From JARRQJ01 sp963761035 (GTDB lineage Bacteria > Pseudomonadota > Gammaproteobacteria > DRLM01): DNA of 64,000 nt. The DNA lies in assembly GCA_963761035.1 (NCBI GenBank), contig CAVXFH010000002.1:558001-622000 (forward strand), in the 5' to 3' direction. Positions within the stretch are counted from its first letter, which is position 1. The number at the start of each line of letters is the position of its first letter. A program made the translations under genes and the position numbers. Below are positions 16,673 through 26,080 of the stretch, in pieces. The notes under the pieces are model-generated. The model ran no database searches and had not been told where the DNA came from. It saw only the letters and a list, made by a program, of their open reading frames with translations.

Positions 16673-17561
16673 TACGCGCAAAAAACCGCGATAATGTAGT
16701 TTCCGTCCTGTTTCTTCCGATCTCGATCAGCTCGCGGGCACGATGGAATTCGTAAAAATTGCAGGCATTTTTCGGGATATCGATCACAATATCCGGCGCA
16801 TAGGCCTTGAGCTGGGTCTGGGCAAGGGTGCTCTCCATGATGCTCATGGATTTAACAATGATGTCAAGCAAACTCAGCGTATCTTCCGAATGCCGTTCCA
16901 AGCGCTGTTTGATGTCGTCCACGAACTGGGCTATGCGCCGCTGACGGGTGGTTTGCAAGTGATTTTCCTGCGCTGGTCGTGCCCGCCTTGGTTTGACAAC
17001 CGCCGTCGGCTTCCCACTCAGATTCACCGCGATCGTCAGCCCGGTTTCGCCCTTCTGTGTCGGCGCAATAGGGATGGGATTGACCAGGCTGCCGTCGATA
17101 AATTGCCGGCCGCGATATTGATGCGGCGTAAAGATAGTGGGGATGGCGATCGAGGCGCGGATGGCATCGAACAAGGAACCGTCGTCGAACCATACCGCCT
17201 TTTCATCCTCGAGATCGGTAGCCACAGCAGTGTAGCGGATCGGCAGGTCCTCGATATTGGCGTCGCCAATCAGGGACTTCAATACATTCATGATGCGATC
17301 GCCTTTAATCAAGCCGTTGCGCCCAAAAGACAGGTCGAGCAAACGGATAACATCGCTGCGTTGCAGCGCCGTTACCCATTGGGTGTAAGCATCGAGCTTG
17401 CCCATGGCATAGATGCCGCCGATCAAGGCTCCCATGGATGAGCCGGCGATGGCCTTGATCTTAAAACCGTCATGAGCGAGTCGCTCAATGACACCAATGT
17501 GCGCCAGTCCGCGCGCGCCGCCGCTGCCCAATACCAACGAGACTATTTTATGGTCAGACAT
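16665..17561 (-). CDS. patatin-like phospholipase (RssA type)
   Basis: A protein of about 298 residues in the bacterial patatin family. The N-terminus has the oxyanion loop LVLGSGGARGLAHIGVIERL, the nucleophile elbow GSSMG in AIAGSSMGALIGGIYAMG near residue 45, and the catalytic Asp in FIDGSLVNPIPI near residue 160 (DGS rather than DGG). No signal peptide is seen, so it is probably cytoplasmic or peripheral on the membrane, like RssA. The start is set at the MSDHKIVS methionine; an upstream hydrophobic ten-codon extension also reads open. It overlaps arfB by 8 bp. Confidence 0.85.
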   Translation of the reverse strand: MSDHKIVSLVLGSGGARGLAHIGVIERLAHDGFKIKAIAGSSMGALIGGIYAMGKLDAYTQWVTALQRSDVIRLLDLSFGRNGLIKGDRIMNVLKSLIGDANIEDLPIRYTAVATDLEDEKAVWFDDGSLFDAIRASIAIPTIFTPHQYRGRQFIDGSLVNPIPIAPTQKGETGLTIAVNLSGKPTAVVKPRRARPAQENHLQTTRQRRIAQFVDDIKQRLERHSEDTLSLLDIIVKSMSIMESTLAQTQLKAYAPDIVIDIPKNACNFYEFHRARELIEIGRNRTETTLSRFFARNA

Positions 17562-17602
17562 CATGATGACTATACCAATTGTAATTGCCAAGCATCCGCC
17601 TA

Positions 17603-18808
17603 TTATTCCCGCCCCAAACGAAACAAGCCGTTGACGCCGCTGTCGCTGGTGAAATACAAAGCGCCGTCAGGTCCGATCGCCACGCCCGCCGGCCGCGCCC
17701 AACGTCGGCCATTCCGCAATTGGAAACCGGTGACTAAATCATCGACCCGTTGCGCCCGGCCGTCGACAAAGCGAACCACAACGATCTTGGGCGGCCGACG
17801 CGTCGCGCTATCCCCGAAAAGACTGCCTGTGGGCCGTGTGGCCCAGGAACCGTGTAAGGCCACGACGGCATCGAATTCCAGCGCCTTATCCAATCCGCCT
17901 TGGGGCACGAAGCGCATCCCCAAGGGTGCGGTGCGCGACGGAAAAGTCAGCACCGGTGTTACTACGTCCTGGACGGGGCGCGGCGGCGGCCGTTTAATGC
18001 AATCGTCGCGCCGGACACCGGCTCCATCGTACTGAAACCACGGCATGCCATGGAACGATCCGGGTTCGATACGGCTGAAATATTCCGGCGGTTTATCGAA
18101 ACCCCAATGATCCGGACCGTTATTATCGGCGTAAAGCACGCCGGTTTTCGGCTGCCAGTCGAAGCCCACGGGATTGCGCAGTCCCGAAGCGTAAGTCTCC
18201 CAGCGCGCTTTGCCGTCTTTTTCGCTCAACACTAGAATGCCGCCGCGGCGATCATTGAACGGATAACTTGCATCGAGATATTGATCGCTGCAGTTGCCGC
18301 TGAGACCGATACTCAGATACACCCGTCCGTCCGGACCCACCGCCACGGTGCGACTGTCGTGTCCGCCTCCGCCGGGCAAGGCGGCCAATAATTTCACCGC
18401 ATCGGGATTCAGTTTATTTTGCCCCGGCCGGTAAGGCGCGTGATATAAGCCGTTGGTGCGCGCAATGAGGATCTCGTCTGGTCGAAACGCCACGCTATGC
18501 GGATAGCCAAACAGTGATACCAAGACTTCGGGCGCGGTGTAGGGCGGCGGCAGACGATAAACATGGCCGGACTTCGACCCGATGAATAAATCGCCGTTGC
18601 CGGCAAAGGTCAATAAGCGCGGGCTGTCCAATGCGGCAGTGAGCAACTCCAAGCGGAAACCCGCCGGCACTTGAACAGCCCGCTGCGTACCGGCGACGGT
18701 AATGAGCTGCTCCTGATAGACTGGCGGCGGCGATATCTCAGCCGCCGGGGCGGTACCTCCCGCGAGAAACAGCAGAATAGCCGGCATGTATCGCATCGAC
18801 CGCCGCAC
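17603..18808 (-). CDS. exported PQQ-type sugar (sorbosone/glucose) dehydrogenase-like beta-propeller
   Basis: A 401-residue secreted protein with signal peptide MRRSMRYMPAILLFLAGGTAPAAE. It resembles the soluble quinoprotein glucose/sorbosone dehydrogenase family: VPAGFRLELLTAAL, LLTFAGNGDLFIGSKSGHVY, HDSRTVAVGPDGRVYLSIG, GLRNPVGFDWQPKTGVLYAD and GVAIGPDGALYFTSD are propeller blades. Such enzymes oxidise sugars in the periplasm with PQQ. No PQQ biosynthesis genes are in the window, so cofactor use is inferred. It lies between nnrS and the patatin gene on the same strand. Confidence 0.75.
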   Translation of the reverse strand: MRRSMRYMPAILLFLAGGTAPAAEISPPPVYQEQLITVAGTQRAVQVPAGFRLELLTAALDSPRLLTFAGNGDLFIGSKSGHVYRLPPPYTAPEVLVSLFGYPHSVAFRPDEILIARTNGLYHAPYRPGQNKLNPDAVKLLAALPGGGGHDSRTVAVGPDGRVYLSIGLSGNCSDQYLDASYPFNDRRGGILVLSEKDGKARWETYASGLRNPVGFDWQPKTGVLYADNNGPDHWGFDKPPEYFSRIEPGSFHGMPWFQYDGAGVRRDDCIKRPPPRPVQDVVTPVLTFPSRTAPLGMRFVPQGGLDKALEFDAVVALHGSWATRPTGSLFGDSATRRPPKIVVVRFVDGRAQRVDDLVTGFQLRNGRRWARPAGVAIGPDGALYFTSDSGVNGLFRLGRE

Positions 18809-18878
18809 ACAGATCTCCCATCGTTCGCAGCGACTCGGCGCTCTATCGGAACGCCTGCGCCTTCGTCATTTTCACGGA

Positions 18879-20096
18879 TCAATCTTGGCGCTTATCGAGT
18901 CGAACCCGCGCAAAAAGATGTGCATAACTCAATAGAAACAGTACAAAGCTGATTATCCATAAAGCGCCTGCGGCGGTAATCAAGGCCTGGGAGTAGCGAA
19001 AGGACGACAGAGGTCCTACGATGCGCACCACGGCGGCGATATTCAACATCACCATGGCCATCGCTATCAGCGACGAAAGCCCCGACGAACCATCGCTATA
19101 CGTCAACGCCACCCAAACCATCATCCCCAGGGTCAATTCACCGAAGCCGCCCACCATAAAGGCATGAAACGCGATCATGTGAGAAATATGGCCGCTATAA
19201 GAGACAGCCATCAACACAAACCCGACGATCAACCAAGCATAACCCGTCATCAATACCCATAGTAGTGTCTGCGACCAATCAACCCTCACCAGCCAATTAA
19301 GCCAACGCCACATATGCACCGCCGCTGCCAGAAGGGCGCACATTACCACCAGCTCGACGTTGGGAGAACCCAAATCAGCCAAGGCCAAGACGATTATGCT
19401 GATCGCGCAGGCATGATCGATTACCGGCCGTGGCGCAATTTTTTCCTTTTCAGGGTTGGGCTTGTTATATAGCGGGATCAACCGTCCGGCGATGAGGCTA
19501 AGCAACAATATGAAGGAATAAATCGCCACCACGATGCCGAGGCGCGCACTATCCATGACGTAGCCCAACCATTCGAAGTGCACTAGGACATTGGCGGCGG
19601 CCAATATCAATAGTAAGAGAATCATAGGCAGTTTATTTTTCCACCCCCCTGTGCCGGGCGGTATTAACAGGACGATGGTGAAAACCGGCAAAAAAGAGAC
19701 ATCGACCACGGCCACCGACCACGGCGGAACGGACGGCAGCACCGGCAACACCCGGCCTGCCACCCACAACAACACCAGGCCAAACATCGTTACGCCATGT
19801 AACTTCAATCCGCCGCTCTCAGTGCGTATAATCACCGACAAATAGCCGGCAAGAACCGCCACCATGTAACCGAACAACATCTCATGGGCGTGCCAGCCGC
19901 TGGACCCGTAATAGGTCAAGAGCGGATTGCGTTTGGTATAACCCAGCAGCCAGATCGTCATAATCACCACCGCAGCCAGGCCTGCGCATAGAAATAAAAG
20001 ACGGTATCCCACGGCGTACAAGGCAGATCCGGGCGTCTCGTCACTGCGCCGTTTTGCGATAGACGAGGGATTAACGCTGTCACCTGGTTTGTTCAT
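18879..20096 (-). CDS. nnrS: NnrS family membrane protein
   Basis: A 405-residue integral membrane protein with about 12 predicted transmembrane helices, matching NnrS, a haem- and copper-containing protein tied to nitric oxide tolerance. Typical features are YRLLFLCAGLAAVVIMTIWL near the N-terminus, WHAHEMLFGYMVAVLAGYL with potential ligand histidines, LLWVAGR, and HMIAFHAFMVGGFGELTLGM followed by MVWVALTYSDG. Length is typical. No NO reductase genes are visible nearby, so its context here is stand-alone. Confidence 0.9.
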   Translation of the reverse strand: MNKPGDSVNPSSIAKRRSDETPGSALYAVGYRLLFLCAGLAAVVIMTIWLLGYTKRNPLLTYYGSSGWHAHEMLFGYMVAVLAGYLSVIIRTESGGLKLHGVTMFGLVLLWVAGRVLPVLPSVPPWSVAVVDVSFLPVFTIVLLIPPGTGGWKNKLPMILLLLILAAANVLVHFEWLGYVMDSARLGIVVAIYSFILLLSLIAGRLIPLYNKPNPEKEKIAPRPVIDHACAISIIVLALADLGSPNVELVVMCALLAAAVHMWRWLNWLVRVDWSQTLLWVLMTGYAWLIVGFVLMAVSYSGHISHMIAFHAFMVGGFGELTLGMMVWVALTYSDGSSGLSSLIAMAMVMLNIAAVVRIVGPLSSFRYSQALITAAGALWIISFVLFLLSYAHLFARVRLDKRQD

Positions 20097-20159
20097 TTAG
20101 TCAGTCAATGATTGAGGTTACAAACAGACCCGCTACCGCCGAAATCAATCCCACAGCGC

Positions 20160-20690
20160 TTAGGGATGCGCCGCGCATTTTTCCCAAAACAGAATGCGAT
20201 TATTCGCCGGCATGGCAAAATCCTTTTTCAACTGCAGGCCGACTTGGCTTGCCAAGCGGTCAAGCTCCTCAAAATCGCGTATCCCGCCGAGCGGATCGCG
20301 CGACTTGAGTCTGGCATCGAAATCTTCATTGCTTTCGCTGGTGTAACATCCATGATAATTAAACGGGCCGTACAGCATAAAGAGTCCTTTCTCGGGCAAA
20401 AGCTCACCCACGCCGGAAAAGAGAGCTTCGACCTCGGGTCAATGCATGATATGCGCGGTGTTAGCGGAAAAGACCGCGTCTACCGCCAACTCGGGCCACG
20501 GCGAACGTCTGACGTCCAAGGAGATCGGCGGGCGGAGATTGGCGAGTCGCGCTTCTTCAAGCCATAGCCGGATACCATGGTGGTTCTCGTCACGGTCGCT
20601 GGTATACCACAGCAAATGCGGCATCTTCCCTGCAAAATACGCCGCATGCTGGCCCGTACCGCTGCCTATCTCGGGCAAACGCCGTTTTCT
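20160..20690 (-). pseudogene. broken DUF938 SAM-dependent methyltransferase
   Basis: Two parts of one frame match DUF938 methyltransferases. LPEIGSGTGQHAAYFAGKMP (motif I) to FSANTAHIMH is followed by a TGA at 20436-20438 where the family has the Trp of HIMSWPEVEALF, and then PEVEALFSGVGELLPEKGLF, YGPFNYHGCYTSESNEDFD and AMPANNRILFWEK continue in the same frame. The first 30 or so residues before motif I are also absent; upstream DNA turns abruptly AT-rich near 20690. Nonsense mutation plus 5' truncation make this a pseudogene. Confidence 0.8.
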
Positions 20691-21181
20691 GTATCGCGTT
20701 TATATATTAATTATTATATCAATAACTTAAAATTAAAGCAGACCTCTTTTTAAATCTATACGACCGTTTGTACTACCGTTCGGGTTTTTTAGGCTGTTTT
20801 TTAGTCCTCTGGAGGATACCGGAAACCCCTGAGAATACCACCTCGCATCTCGTATGCCACTCCACTCCAACACCATACAGCGCGAGCAGCTCACCATAGC
20901 TGCGTAGGTCTCGCGGGTGTTAAATAATTACTTTATATATCAATAATATCCCCCCCCTAGGGGACAAGGGCGAAACACCCCTCGGCCAGGTATGACCCTA
21001 CAGGTTTTTGAAAAAATCAGGTTTTAACGTAAAAACTTGTTACGCATCTAATGCTTTTTCATGAAGGGTTGGGTCTTGATTATCCGTTACGTAAGAACGG
21101 GAGTTTAGATATAGATTTACAATGTTGCTTGGTATGTTACTTTTACGGTTTTATGTCAGCCTCTTCCAGTTGCCCATATAT
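20691..21181. other. AT-rich intergenic region, nothing recognised
   Basis: About 490 bases with no recognisable gene. Composition changes sharply at 20690 and includes stretches such as TATATTAATTATTATATCAA and a C-run followed by CTAGGGG near 20951. It marks the left boundary of the AT-richer segment with decayed mobile elements. No tRNA, attachment site or confident promoter was identified. Confidence 0.5.
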
Positions 21182-21808
21182 ATGAATAGCCTAGAGCAAA
21201 TTTCTGCTGGCACACTAGAACATTACAATCGACGTGCCTCTGAATTTCAGGAAGGTACGCGTGATCACGATGTCAGCCAGAACATTGCGGCCATGTTGCA
21301 ATTCATCGAAGGGGAGTATCCCTACACGATTCTCGACTTAGGTTGTGGACCAGGGCGTGACCTCAAAGCATTTTGCGATCTAGGACATACTGCGATAGGT
21401 CTTGATGGGTGCCCGCGCTTTGTTGAAATGGCGCGCACAGATAGTGGCTGCGAAGTCTGGCAACAAGATTTTCTCGACCTCGATCTACCCAGCACGTACT
21501 TCGACGGAATTTTTGCCAATGCGGCTCTGTTTCACGTACCTAGTCTAGAATTGCCACGTGTACTGCTGGAATTACATGCTGCAATAAAACCAGGTGGAGT
21601 TCTTTTCAGTTCGAATCCTCATGGCGCTAACGTCGAAGGCTGGAATAATGGGCGCTATGGAACCTATCTCGATCTTGATACATGGCGCAATTATTTGACC
21701 ACGGCGAGATTCGTTGAACTGACCCATTACTACCGCCCCACGGGTCTTCCGCGCGAACAGCAGCCTTGGCTGGCAAGCGTTTGGCGACGCGGTGACCCGC
21801 TTCCGTAA
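21182..21808 (+). CDS. class I SAM-dependent methyltransferase
   Basis: A 208-residue methyltransferase. Motif I is ILDLGCGPGRDLKAFCDLGH near residue 55, with the acidic motif II in IGLDGCPRFVEMA, motif post-I DFLDLDLP and YFDGIFANAALFHVP. The start MNSLEQISAGTLEHYNRRA suits the family; the frame extends 20 hydrophobic codons upstream to 21122, but these look like chance. It lies in AT-richer DNA next to transposase debris. Substrate unknown; it may be cargo of the neighbouring mobile elements. Confidence 0.75.
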   Translation: MNSLEQISAGTLEHYNRRASEFQEGTRDHDVSQNIAAMLQFIEGEYPYTILDLGCGPGRDLKAFCDLGHTAIGLDGCPRFVEMARTDSGCEVWQQDFLDLDLPSTYFDGIFANAALFHVPSLELPRVLLELHAAIKPGGVLFSSNPHGANVEGWNNGRYGTYLDLDTWRNYLTTARFVELTHYYRPTGLPREQQPWLASVWRRGDPLP

Positions 21809-21851
21809 TTCGACTAAAAAGTTGTTATGCATTCTATTTCCGAAACCTATC

Positions 21852-22455
21852 ACCGCCCGGAACACCCGGACCTGCTTGGCGGACCTTGATCGCTCACGCA
21901 AAGGACGGTCTTTGGAGTACTGACCTGCTCCGCTGCGAATCCGTCCTCCTCCGCAGCCACTCGGTCATGGTAATTATGGATGTCTTTACTCGACGTCTGG
22001 TCGGTTTCGGGATCAAACGCGGATCCATTGACAGTCCCTCGGTTTGCCGAATGTTCAACTGTGCTATTGCCAACCAGCTAACACCCCAGCGGCTCAGCAC
22101 AGATCGCGATCCACTCTTCCGCTTTCATCGGTGGCTCACTAACCTTCAGATCCTAGAAATTGAAGAGATCAAGGCGATACCTTATACCCCGGTTTCGCAT
22201 CCCTTCGTGGAACGCCTGATCGGCACATTACCGCGAGAGTACCTTGATCACGTTCTATTCTGGAATAGCGCCGACCTATTCCGGAAGCTTGCAGAATTCC
22301 AGGACTATTACAACGGCCATCGCGTGCGTCGGTCACTCAACCGCACTACCCCGACAAAACACGCTGGCCCGCGACCTCCTATCCCGGCTAAATTTGATTG
22401 CTATACTTGTAAACCGTATTGCTACGGCCTATTTGAACTCCCGGCGGCAACTTGA
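21852..22455 (+). pseudogene. truncated integrase-core (rve) transposase
   Basis: The frame from about 21886 encodes an integrase core with all three acidic residues: VIMDVFTRRLVGFGI, LSTDRDPLFRFHRW and HPFVERLIGT followed by REYLDHVLFW. It then runs to YNGHRVRRSLNRTTPTKHAG. The N-terminal DNA-binding region is missing, and a one-base shift near 21870 separates the frame from a further upstream piece (RPEHPDLL). It begins 44 bp after the methyltransferase gene. The family is not assigned with certainty. A second copy of its 3' end lies at 23440-23640. Confidence 0.7.
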
Positions 22456-22490
22456 TTACGAATTCGCCACCCACAGGAAAGTGCAGTGAT
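22340..22490 (+). repeat. IS 3' end, copy 1
   Basis: The 3' part of the integrase remnant and the bases after it. It shares with copy 2 the pattern ...CGCTGGC-CGCGA...CCGG(C/T)TAAATTT... and the exact 17-mer GAATTCGCCACCCACAG at 22460-22476. Same orientation as copy 2. Confidence 0.65.
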
Positions 22491-22550
22491 CAAATAATCG
22501 AAAAATAAGCTAATATCAATCGCTAACGTTTGGTGATAAGGAAAAATGGA

Positions 22551-23414
22551 ATGAAGAATTTCGTACCCTTTTTGTTTGCCTTGTTACTATTGCCGATTTA
22601 CGGATGTAGTGATCAATCGTCCAACAAAAAGGTAAGTTCGAATTTGCTAACAGGAATTGTTAAGAGACAAGCACTAGAAAAGAATATTCCTGACCCAAAA
22701 AATCAGGTGGATGCAGGGGATGCCCAAACGCAATATTCTCTCGGGAACATGTATTACTTCGGAGAAGGCGCCCCTAAAGATATCGCTAAGGCGGTGGGAT
22801 TGTGGCAGAAAGCGGCGCTGCAGGGGTATGCGGATGCGCAATCCAACCTCGGTCTGTCCTATTTCAATGGTGACGGCATTCCCAAAGACACTGCCAAAGC
22901 AGTCGAGTGGTATAAGAAAGCCGCTGAACAAGGTAATGCGCAAGCGCAATCCAATCTTGCTATTGCCTATTTTCTTGGCGAAGGTGCGCCCCAGGATACG
23001 GCAAAGGCAGTTGATTTGTGGCAGAAAGCGGCGGTGCGGGGTAATGCAAGTGCTCAATACAATCTAGGCAAGGCATATTACAACGGCATAGGTGTACCCA
23101 GAGATATTAGTAAAGCTATTGAGTGGTATCAGAAAGCAGCAGCCCAGGGAGACGAGGATGCTCAAATCAACCTCGGCATCTATTACTTCAAAAGAGGAAA
23201 AGATAATATTCGCGCATATGCGTTGTTCAATTTAGTCGCCGCACAAGGGAATGAAAGAGCAACGAAGTGGCGAAATTTTATCGAGAAGTCTCTAACACCT
23301 GCCGAACGGGAGGAAGGGAAACGCCTTGCTTCCAAGTGGAAAATTGGCTACACCCTGGCAGCCTCTGGCACCGATTTATCTGGCTCGGCTGCATCCGACA
23401 ATGGAAACAAATAA
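22551..23414 (+). CDS. Sel1-repeat lipoprotein
   Basis: A 287-residue predicted lipoprotein. The signal MKNFVPFLFALLLLPIYGC ends in a lipobox (LPIYGC), so it should be lipid-anchored outside the inner membrane. It is followed by five Sel1-like repeats of 36 residues with the pattern AQxNLGxxYxxGxGxPxDxxKAVxWxxKAA, for example AQYSLGNMYYFGEGAPKDIA and AQSNLGLSYFNGDGIPKDTA. The C-terminus is a helical capping region. ATG 22551 is preferred over 22530 because it begins the signal peptide, though RBS AAGGAAAAAT is weak. It is bracketed by two copies of the same IS end. Confidence 0.85.
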   Translation: MKNFVPFLFALLLLPIYGCSDQSSNKKVSSNLLTGIVKRQALEKNIPDPKNQVDAGDAQTQYSLGNMYYFGEGAPKDIAKAVGLWQKAALQGYADAQSNLGLSYFNGDGIPKDTAKAVEWYKKAAEQGNAQAQSNLAIAYFLGEGAPQDTAKAVDLWQKAAVRGNASAQYNLGKAYYNGIGVPRDISKAIEWYQKAAAQGDEDAQINLGIYYFKRGKDNIRAYALFNLVAAQGNERATKWRNFIEKSLTPAEREEGKRLASKWKIGYTLAASGTDLSGSAASDNGNK

Positions 23415-23439
23415 CAATTGCGGCTTTCGTTGCGTTCGC

Positions 23440-23650
23440 TAGGATAGTTCACGCCTGGATCCACGGTGATTGCTCTGGATGGTTCAATACGGGTCCATGG
23501 CGCCACTCCAGCGCAATGCGCTGGCACGCGATCGCCTCGTCCGGTTAAATTTTACGGTTATACCCTGGGCATCGCACTGCCGAGGCATGTTTACAATTCC
23601 AGCCGCCAACTAAATTAGGAATTCGCCACCCACAGAGAAACTTGATCAGA
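23440..23650 (+). repeat. IS 3' end, copy 2 (transposase remnant)
   Basis: Similar to the end of the transposase remnant at 21852-22455: an AAATTT...CTAT-like core, then CGAGGCATGTTTACAATTCC resembling the GCTACGGCCTATTTGAACTC segment of copy 1, then the exact 17-mer GAATTCGCCACCCACAG at 23619-23635. In translation both read (C)(R/Y)G(M/L)F...PAA before the stop. Only the last 150-200 bp survive. Confidence 0.6.
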
Positions 23651-23916
23651 CAGTCGCGACAAGATAATAATGATATAAATCCATAATTGCTTATTCAAAG
23701 TTTGTTGATTTGCACTTACAAATAACCCATTTAGTGCGTTTACTTGCAAAGAGCCTTGACCCATGCGATCCATTTTCCGCGTCATTAAATCATAGGCTTA
23801 TGGCCGCTAATCTGGGTCATTGAAAAATGCAAATATTGGGTCAATGGGTGATGCAATTCAACACAATCGGGAATACATAAGAAAACACGACAAATAATCA
23901 CGCAATCAATATTGGG
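23651..23916. other. intergenic with a 13-bp direct repeat
   Basis: AT-rich stretch between the IS remnant and the end of the glycosyltransferase gene. ATATTGGGTCAAT occurs at 23833-23845 and again at 23909-23921, the second copy overlapping the stop of the leftward gene. No open frame of note. Confidence 0.5.
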
Positions 23917-25593
23917 TCAATTACTGGCAAAATCGGCTTGATCAATACTGAGCTTATACACACGTATCCGAGGGCCTCTGGTATAAGAAATAGAGTTGGT
24001 ATCGAATAATAATGCAGAAGACCGAAGCAATTCTTGATATTTCGTCAAATCATCTCCATAACGTTCGGGAAACCGAGAAGCCTGTATTCGTTCCATAAAA
24101 TTGGACAGCACAACGTAATCAACACCGGCAGCGGCCAGCACATCCAACGAGTTCACGTCGGAATAATGCCTCCGGGGAATCACATTCGTATAGTGCGTGA
24201 TACTACTAACGATTCCCAACTGGCCACCAGGTTTGGCCAACATGATTTGGTACCTATTTCTATCCAACTGAGGACCGTCCATTTCCACGAATACTCTAGC
24301 ATGCTGCGGTATGTGGCCACCTATCCACTTGTCGGCGATATTCCTCGTATCCGGCTTCTTCAGGCTTTCGATGTGCAACAGCGTCGCGCTAGCCGGCAAA
24401 TAAAACGCCAGCACCATCACCGCAAGGTAAGCGACCCATCGAATGGACTTGATGGATAAACGCGAAATCTTATTGAAAACCTCGTCCAGAAATACTGCGG
24501 CAAACAAGGCGACAAAGGGGATTAACCCGAGCATCCATCTGCCCCAACGCAGATTCAATGCAGACATAAAAATAATCAGCAGTATCGGGGTAGTTGACAA
24601 TATTATTAACTCATTACGCCGAACCCGATGTGCGAACACGGCCCCCAAAACCGCGCAAAGGAATAATACCGCCCCTACTCCCTTACTGATCAGAATTTGA
24701 ATGAACCATAGCAAATCCTCCCAAAATCCGGGGGCCGCGGCATCTGGATGGCCGCCAGCCTCACGAAGAACATTAGCAATCATGGTTCCAAAATCAATAA
24801 ACAGAAATGGACCGGAAATAAATGCTCCGCATAAGCTCGCCAACATTGCCAACAACAACAGCCAAAGAGAGCTTTTTAATGAATCCATTCTCATAAACTG
24901 GGCGGCCATAATACTGGAGGCCGCAAAAACGCCGTAATATTTCGACGTTACGGCAAACCCAAGAAACAAACCGGCTAATACATACGGCTTAATAACAGCC
25001 CAGACAGATTCCGGATATCGTGAAGTTGCGGAAGGCGTATTAGCGAATATTTGCAATGAGAAAAGCAAACACAGCATCACAAACAGCGACATCACGATAT
25101 CGCTGCTACGCAAGAGCGCGGAGTGATAAACGTGCAATGGGGATATGGCCACGATAAATCCTGAAAATAGCGCGACCCTATCATTAAACACTTTCCTACC
25201 GATTCGAACTGTAACAAGGATAAGCGCGATTGAGGCGACAATTATAATAAATCGCCCCATCAAGAATATTACCGAGGGATCATTGTGATACCAATTTCCG
25301 AACTCGGCCGCAGAAGAGAACACCCCAACCACGTGGCCGATTAAATAGAATATGCCTATAATCAGCGCCAGCGCGTAAATTACCGTTTGGGCGGGATGAC
25401 CGAACCATCCTGGATTCAGCGTCTTAGCCGACAACATACCCATTACTGTTGCCATCCTATGCGCTTCGTCAACATCATACCTAAATGGCAATCCATTTTG
25501 GATAAACGCAATTCTCAAGACGATGGCCATCACAACTACCACCAACAATGAGGTCTTGTAATATGAACGGGTTATCTCGAAGGCTTTTTTCAT
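23917..25593 (-). CDS. GT39/ArnT-like membrane glycosyltransferase
   Basis: A 558-residue polytopic membrane protein with roughly 11-12 hydrophobic segments in the first 420 residues and a soluble C-terminal domain, the layout of lipid-phosphate-sugar-dependent glycosyltransferases (PMT/ArnT superfamily, GT-C fold). The first periplasmic loop after TM1 has YDVDEAHRMATVMG, where the family keeps its catalytic acidic residue. AISPLHVYHSALLRSSDIVM resembles the second conserved loop. The acceptor is unknown; it may decorate a surface lipid, glycan or protein. It lies alone between IS remnants. Confidence 0.7.
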   Translation of the reverse strand: MKKAFEITRSYYKTSLLVVVVMAIVLRIAFIQNGLPFRYDVDEAHRMATVMGMLSAKTLNPGWFGHPAQTVIYALALIIGIFYLIGHVVGVFSSAAEFGNWYHNDPSVIFLMGRFIIIVASIALILVTVRIGRKVFNDRVALFSGFIVAISPLHVYHSALLRSSDIVMSLFVMLCLLFSLQIFANTPSATSRYPESVWAVIKPYVLAGLFLGFAVTSKYYGVFAASSIMAAQFMRMDSLKSSLWLLLLAMLASLCGAFISGPFLFIDFGTMIANVLREAGGHPDAAAPGFWEDLLWFIQILISKGVGAVLFLCAVLGAVFAHRVRRNELIILSTTPILLIIFMSALNLRWGRWMLGLIPFVALFAAVFLDEVFNKISRLSIKSIRWVAYLAVMVLAFYLPASATLLHIESLKKPDTRNIADKWIGGHIPQHARVFVEMDGPQLDRNRYQIMLAKPGGQLGIVSSITHYTNVIPRRHYSDVNSLDVLAAAGVDYVVLSNFMERIQASRFPERYGDDLTKYQELLRSSALLFDTNSISYTRGPRIRVYKLSIDQADFASN

Positions 25594-25603
25594 CGTCTAT
25601 TAA

Positions 25604-25960
25604 GGGTACTGTCAACTTGTTGGAAACACGCCGAAATTAGCTCCCGCCGAGGATCAGCAGTATGCTCATGTCGTTTTTTGCGACATAGCTCACGTCGTTC
25701 CACATAGTAAACGATCGATCACGCAATTCTCGATAATGCGTCGCATTGAGGAGTTGCCTTCCAATCCGAAACAGATTGCTGATCGGGCCATGTGTAGAGA
25801 GAAGCCGTTGCGCATGCCGATGCGACTTGAAACGCCGCAGCTGTCGTTCCCGCCGTCGGGCCGGCTGGTGAGACACCTCGGCCCGATTGTTTTCACGTTT
25901 CCCTTGCACGTGTTCTACACCCGCCATAATCTCCCGCCTCGCCATGCGCCGTTTTGGGAA
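25604..25960 (-). pseudogene. IS6-family transposase remnant
   Basis: The leftward frame contains the characteristic IS6/IS26-type C-terminus: REIMAGVEHVQGKRENNRAE, VSHQPARRRERQLRRFKSH and AQRLLSTHGPISNLFR, ending FTMWNDVSYV. In intact elements these read as EHRQHKGLNNRAENSHQP(T)RRRER...FLS.HG.I.NLF. The catalytic DDE core upstream is lost. GGGTACTGTCAAC at 25604-25616 may be the surviving terminal inverted repeat. Partial and non-functional. Confidence 0.75.
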
Positions 25961-26080
25961 CCGAGGTCTATTTGCCGTGGGTCGCGAGGCGACGGTCAAG
26001 ATTATGACTACCATGGATATTAATTTAATTCCCCCGGTCTCTCCATCCACCCGAATGTTGAGATTTGTGCAAAAAAACAT

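Noticed and set aside
20434..20440. TGA in the DUF938 gene as a selenocysteine or recoded codon
   Set aside because: The family has Trp here, no SECIS-like structure is seen, and the gene also lacks its N-terminus; a nonsense mutation is simpler.
20940..21120. Possible integron attC or attachment site near the C-run and TTACGTAA
   Set aside because: Core site consensus and paired boxes could not be found, and no integrase gene lies nearby.
23640..23921. CRISPR-like direct repeats (ATATTGGGTCAAT)
   Set aside because: Only two copies of 13 bp with unequal context and no cas genes in the window.
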